Source of the DNA: Candidatus Caenarcanales bacterium
GTDB lineage: Bacteria > Cyanobacteriota > Vampirovibrionia > 2-02-FULL-35-15
Length of the DNA stretch: 64,000 bases
Direction of reading: 5' to 3'
NCBI GenBank assembly: GCA_020050435.1
Contig: JAGVKQ010000019.1
Span: 1-64,000 of the forward strand
The notes beneath the pieces were generated by a model. That model was not told the origin of the DNA. It worked only from the letters and a program-made list of their open reading frames with translations, and searched no databases. The position numbers and the translations under genes are program-made. Positions 60,348 through 64,000 of this stretch are shown piece by piece; positions within the stretch are counted from its first letter, which is position 1; each line of letters begins with the position of its first letter.

Positions 60348-60655
60348 TTTTATTTCCTCTTTAAATAGTGCTAGCAGCTATATAAAAAATATGATTTACT
60401 TGCTAGTCTTCTTAAGTTAAATAATGCTTGTTTATGAATCTAGTGTACTCTTCTATAAATAAGCTTCTATTAATGACATGCCCTTATTTATAATCTTTCC
60501 ACAATAAGTTTTGTAATTATAATTACTCCTTGAAAAGCTCATGAATACTAGCACTTATGAAAATATTTATCTAAAGTAGTAATCATAAATGATTAGTAGC
60601 TTACTCTTTACTAAATAAGATTTGATTTGATAAACTAATAAAAAAAGGAAAAACC
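60348..60655. other. Gene-free AT-rich gap
   Basis: No gene, clear promoter or repeat is recognised. It probably carries the 5' leader of the RRM gene on the minus strand; several AT-rich runs but no obvious hairpin. Confidence 0.4.
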
Positions 60656-61051
60656 ATGATTAGACTTGATCATATTGTATTAAATGTTGAGAATGTAGAT
60701 AAAATACTAGACTTTTATATAAATGTTTTAGGTCTTGAGCCTGAACGTCTTGAAGAATTCAGACAAGGAAAAGTAAAATTCCCATCAGTAAGAATTAATG
60801 CTGATACGATAATTGATTTATTCCCAAAAGGTCCAAAACCTCCTGGTAATGTGCCTTCCCATGTTGATCTTAATCATTTTTGTTTAGTAATAGAAAAGAA
60901 CGATATGGCAGGATTTATTGAACACATAAAAAAGCATAATGTTGTAATTGAAGATGGACCTGGTGAGCAGTGGGGCTCTCATGGCATTGGCATGTCTATT
61001 TACTTTCGTGATCCTGAGAATCGTCAGATAGAAGTCCGTTATTATGATTAA
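60656..61051 (+). CDS. VOC-family (glyoxalase-like) protein
   Basis: A 131-residue VOC protein: IRLDHIVLNVENVDKILDFY with the first metal His, VDLNHFCLVIEK (second His), GSHGIGMSIYFRDPENRQIEVRYY (Glu). The order matches fosfomycin/glyoxalase-type family members; no specific substrate can be given. AAAGGA lies 6 bp before the ATG. The next gene starts 5 bp later, so the two are probably co-transcribed. Confidence 0.88.
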   Translation: MIRLDHIVLNVENVDKILDFYINVLGLEPERLEEFRQGKVKFPSVRINADTIIDLFPKGPKPPGNVPSHVDLNHFCLVIEKNDMAGFIEHIKKHNVVIEDGPGEQWGSHGIGMSIYFRDPENRQIEVRYYD

Positions 61052-61055
61052 ACTC

Positions 61056-61608
61056 ATGAAAAAAAGTAGATGTCCATGGTCAGGTGAAAAAGATTTTTAT
61101 ATTGAATACCATGATACTGAGTGGGGAGTACCATCATAATGATAGATTGCACTTTGAAATGCTTTGCCTGGAAGGTGCTCAGGCAGGTTTGAGCTGGGAA
61201 ACCGTTTTAAAAAAGAGAAGTAATTATAAAAAACTATTTGCTGATTTTGATCCTGTAAAAGTATCTAAGTTTACTGATGAAAAACTAGAAAAAATACTAT
61301 TAGATCCGGGAATTATTCGAAATAGATTAAAAGTGTTTTCTGTTCGTCAAAATGCAATAGCATTTTTAAAAATCCAGAAAGAGTATAAAAGCTTTGATAA
61401 ATATATTTGGGGATTTGTGAATCATAAGTCTATAAAAAATAAGCGAAAAAATTTAAAAGAAGTGCCAACTAATACAAAAGAGAGTGATTTGATCTCAAGT
61501 GATCTTAAGAAAAGAGGGATGAAGTTTATCGGAAGTACTATAATTTATGCTTATATGCAGGCTGTCGGGCTAGTAAATGATCATATAACGTCTTGTTTTA
61601 AATACTAA
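61056..61608 (+). pseudogene. tag: 3-methyladenine DNA glycosylase I (TagA), frameshifted
   Basis: The N-terminal part CPWSGEKDFYIEYHDTEWGV is in one frame and ends at TAA 61137-61139; the rest HNDRLHFEMLCLEGAQAGLS, QAVGLVNDHITSC is in the +1 frame. Joined, they give the normal TagA order (HDTEWGVP, then NDRLHFEML). The shift lies in CCATCATAAT (about 61131-61140), either a 1-base gain or a 2-base loss. The enzyme would remove alkylated adenine. It is probably inactive, or a sequencing error; no known programmed-shift signal is seen. The 3' end overlaps the sulfotransferase gene on the other strand by 11 bp. Confidence 0.85.
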
Positions 61609-62536
61609 GATTATATTTTTTTAAAAGAGGGAGAGTTAAAAGAGTTGTAATCATCTTATCTTTAAAATTTAAATTTTCTTTCCACTCTTCATCAATTTTC
61701 AGCTTTATTACACCATTGTGAAATCTGTCAGGATTTCCCCAGGCTGAATGATTTACACCTAGTTTTACCTCAGTATCAGAGATAAAAGGAGTGTTAGTGA
61801 CAGGCTCATTAATTAGATTCATGATGTTATTGAAAGTTTCTTTTGGATTTAAAATAAAATCTTTGTAACTAACTACAAGATGCTTATTATTTAATTTTTT
61901 GCATAATTGTTCAGAGGCTATATTTCTAGTGTTCCATAAAAGTGAATTTGATACAGCGTCATATTGACTCATAAAAATAACTTTATTTTTATCAGGTTGA
62001 ACAACTTTTTTTTGTCTTGAGTAGGCAATTCCTCTTGGATCCCTAATTAAATGAACAAAATAAAGATCTATATTTTGCAATTGAGTTAATAAATACCCAT
62101 AAAATGGAGATTTTGAGGAGTCAACTATAACTTTAGCGTTAGTTACATCTTTGATGGCTTTAAATAATTTTTCGTGATTCGATATATAGTAATTTAATTT
62201 AGATTGAATAAATTCCTTATCATTGGATGAAAAAATATGTGGATAATATCTTACTCTGTCGTACTTCTTGGATAATGAAATCATTTTTTTGATATCAATA
62301 TTCTCAATTCCATCAAATGCTTTATTTAAAATATCTTTCCATAAGCTGCATTCATTTATGGGAGTTCCACATCCACAAAGCCTGTTTTCAACTAAAACCC
62401 TGCCCCAAATATTCCTAATTTCACCACCATAAAATGAGCCTTCTGCTTCACCTAATATTTTTCCTAAAAGGGTACTACCGTTTCTTCCCCATCCGGTTAT
62501 ATTTATTACTTTTACTTTATTGTTGTTATCATTCAT
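61598..62536 (-). CDS. Sulfotransferase-domain protein
   Basis: A 312-residue protein of the PAPS-dependent sulfotransferase type. The 5' PAPS loop is ITGWGRNGSTLLGKIL (residues 13-28), the 3' phosphate region is VDSSKSPFYGYLL followed by LIRDPRGIAYSRQKK. Acceptor is unknown; relatives sulfate carbohydrates or lipids at the envelope. There are 6 Cys; length is normal. It stands alone, convergent with the frameshifted TagA gene. No signal peptide or membrane segment. Confidence 0.85.
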   Translation of the reverse strand: MNDNNNKVKVINITGWGRNGSTLLGKILGEAEGSFYGGEIRNIWGRVLVENRLCGCGTPINECSLWKDILNKAFDGIENIDIKKMISLSKKYDRVRYYPHIFSSNDKEFIQSKLNYYISNHEKLFKAIKDVTNAKVIVDSSKSPFYGYLLTQLQNIDLYFVHLIRDPRGIAYSRQKKVVQPDKNKVIFMSQYDAVSNSLLWNTRNIASEQLCKKLNNKHLVVSYKDFILNPKETFNNIMNLINEPVTNTPFISDTEVKLGVNHSAWGNPDRFHNGVIKLKIDEEWKENLNFKDKMITTLLTLPLLKKYNLSI

Positions 62537-62662
62537 AAAATTGATTAAAAGTTAGTTTTTAATTTACTTGAATAGTAATTTTAACAAACAATGATTTGTA
62601 AATCTGTCCGTATTGGTAATACAGTTTCATGTTAGTCTTGTAATGGGTAGAAGTTTTTAAGA

Positions 62663-63646
62663 ATGAATAATACAATTACTCAAAATTTTATACGTGAAAT
62701 AGATTTAAAAAAATTCCTCGTGTTTTCTCTCTCTATTTCAAGTCTTATTTTAGCTTTTCCGCTTCTTTATTTCCCTATAATCAGAATAACTAAGTTGGCA
62801 AAATTTGAACAGGCAAATATTATAGAGATAATTGTAAGGCTGTTTGATTCTACTCCTGTTGTTGCATTAATTACTCTTTTTTCTATTGTTATTGCGCCAT
62901 TACTTATGGCTTTATGTTGTATATTTTTTACTCTTTTTGATGAGGCTGTTAATGAACACAGTTTCTATTACAAAGCATATTTCTTTTCAAAGCAATGGAT
63001 GATGCTAGATATTTTTACGATTGCTGTCTTTGCCAGCATGATTAAGTTAGGCGAGCTTGTAGATGTAGCTATTGGACTTGGTACATTTTTTTGTTTTTCT
63101 TTTTGGTTATTAGTCTTTTTCACAGATAAATCTCTTTGGTTTCAAGAAAGAAAGAAGACTAAAAAGAAATCAAATTTAAATGCATTTTGCTATGCTTTGG
63201 CAGCATTATTTCTTTTAATTCCTGCAAATATATTACCTATTATGACTACAGCAAAACCTGGAATGGTAGAAAAAACTAATTTATGGGAGTCCATAATGCA
63301 TTTATTTGAAGGACCTGCATGGCCAATTGGTATAATCGTTTTTTTAGCTAGTTTTTGTGGTCCTTGGTTTAAGATAGCCTCTTTGTTTTATTTAAGCTTG
63401 ACGGCTAAAAGTAAAAAAAATATGAATTTTAAAAGAAATCTTTATCATTTTTTTGAAAATGTAGGCAGGTGGTCAATGATTGATATATTTATAGCTGTAA
63501 TATTGGTAAGCATAGTTAAACTTAATGCTCTAGCTAACATAAGTTTAGAAAGTGGTAGTTTAATATTTACAGCTATGGTAATTTTAACTTTGCTATCATC
63601 TGCAAGTATTGATTTAAAGGAGCCTATTGCAAATGAATCCGTTTAG
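62663..63646 (+). CDS. PqiA-like membrane protein
   Basis: A 327-residue integral membrane protein with eight hydrophobic segments arranged as two PqiA domains (about residues 20-150 and 175-320). The second domain has LFLLIPANILPIMTTAKPG and IGIIVFLASFCGPWFKIAS. The Cys pairs of the zinc ribbon found in many PqiA proteins are not present, and it is shorter than the usual 400 residues. It overlaps the MCE protein gene by 14 bp, forming a PqiAB-type lipid-transport module at the envelope. Confidence 0.85.
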   Translation: MNNTITQNFIREIDLKKFLVFSLSISSLILAFPLLYFPIIRITKLAKFEQANIIEIIVRLFDSTPVVALITLFSIVIAPLLMALCCIFFTLFDEAVNEHSFYYKAYFFSKQWMMLDIFTIAVFASMIKLGELVDVAIGLGTFFCFSFWLLVFFTDKSLWFQERKKTKKKSNLNAFCYALAALFLLIPANILPIMTTAKPGMVEKTNLWESIMHLFEGPAWPIGIIVFLASFCGPWFKIASLFYLSLTAKSKKNMNFKRNLYHFFENVGRWSMIDIFIAVILVSIVKLNALANISLESGSLIFTAMVILTLLSSASIDLKEPIANESV

Positions 63647-64000
63647 AAAAATAAAAAAAGCTGCAATTCTAACTCTGCTTATTCCGTTTGCATCTCTTCT
63701 TGTTTCCGGATATGCTATTTATAAATACTATGATGATTTAGGACCTATTATACATGTGGAATTTACTTCAGCCGAAGGAGTTGAAGAAGGAAAAACACTT
63801 TTAAAATATCATGGAATTCCTGTAGGAAAAGTTATTAAACTGGATGTAAGTAAAGATCTTCGTAAAGTTGACCTTGTAATTAGACTTGTGAAAAATGCTT
63901 CTCACGTTGCCAACCATGGAGCAAAATTCTGGATTGTCAGACCAAAAGCTGGGATTAGTGGATTAGAAAATATTGAAACTTTCGTTACTGGGGATTATAT
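63633..64000 (+). CDS. PqiB/MCE-domain protein, 3' end outside window
   Basis: The first 122 codons of an MCE (MlaD/PqiB) protein. An N-terminal helix (AAILTLLIPFASLLVSGYAI) is followed by IIHVEFTSAEGVEEGKTLLKY, HGIPVGKVIKLDVS, and VDLVIRLVKNASHVANHGAK, the MCE pattern. AAGGAG lies 11 bp before the ATG. It would form hexameric rings or tunnels for lipid transfer with PqiA. The gene continues past the window. Confidence 0.9.
   Translation, partial: MNPFRKIKKAAILTLLIPFASLLVSGYAIYKYYDDLGPIIHVEFTSAEGVEEGKTLLKYHGIPVGKVIKLDVSKDLRKVDLVIRLVKNASHVANHGAKFWIVRPKAGISGLENIETFVTGDY

Noticed and set aside
1-64000. tRNA, rRNA or CRISPR
   Set aside because: No cloverleaf with a T-loop GTTCRA outside genes, no conserved rRNA stretches and no regularly spaced repeats were seen by eye.

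Overview
The window is an AT-rich bacterial chromosome segment (about 30 % G+C by eye, not computed) that uses the standard code, with TGA as a stop. No rRNA, tRNA or CRISPR array is visible. Several gene types are common in the cyanobacterial line: Rcp1-like stand-alone receivers beside PAS histidine kinases, a short RRM RNA-binding protein, an sll1863-type stress protein, a PilJ-like sensor domain and glutathione enzymes. My tentative placement is a non-photosynthetic relative of Cyanobacteria (Melainabacteria/Vampirovibrionia-like). This is inference, not proof.

Layout. 1-11.8 kb is a plus-strand block for metal and cation transport: two tandem CusA-type RND pumps (the second broken by one in-frame TAA), a P2A Ca2+-type ATPase, a YraQ/ArsP-like permease, a beta-CASP nuclease and a small ATPase. 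11.8-15.1 kb encodes secreted proteins, including one built from nineteen 28-residue repeats. 15.2-31.4 kb is an accessory region: a small HTH protein with its own operator, a type IV AbiEi/AbiEii toxin-antitoxin pair, an unrecognised cassette (zinc-ribbon protein, DUF3800-like protein, hypothetical), a Fic protein with a DNA-binding tail, acetyltransferases, a cyclase and several large unrecognised proteins, with dispersed short repeats between them.

31.6-64 kb is dominated by stress, envelope and signalling genes: DoxX, SYLF, YtxH, a peroxiredoxin-glutaredoxin fusion, glutathione reductase, glyoxalase I, two lmo0937-type mini membrane proteins, an sll1863-type coiled coil, an ice-binding-like adhesin, LamG and YwqK-like secreted proteins, three PAS/histidine kinases and five response regulators. 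It ends with a PqiA/PqiB lipid-transport pair cut by the window edge.

The most interesting observation is a shared promoter architecture in this last region. A roughly 25-bp element with consensus CATCCTTTTGG followed directly by TTATCTTTGGATGG lies 48 bp (49 in one case) upstream of a TATGCT-like -10 box, or in a second class exactly 38 bp upstream of TAAGCT. It precedes at least nine stress or envelope genes, with related copies at several more. The two classes differ by 10 bp, one helical turn. A histidine kinase/NarL-type regulator pair in the window has a palindromic version in its own upstream region and is a natural candidate regulator. This looks like an undescribed general or envelope stress regulon.

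Other points: several genes have a perfect TATAAT only 9-12 bp before an ATG with no Shine-Dalgarno site, suggesting leaderless mRNAs. The AbiE and Fic promoters each have paired inverted repeats flanking the -10 box. A frameshifted 3-methyladenine glycosylase, a vestigial cyclase tail and a palindromic MITE-like element mark decay and mobility.
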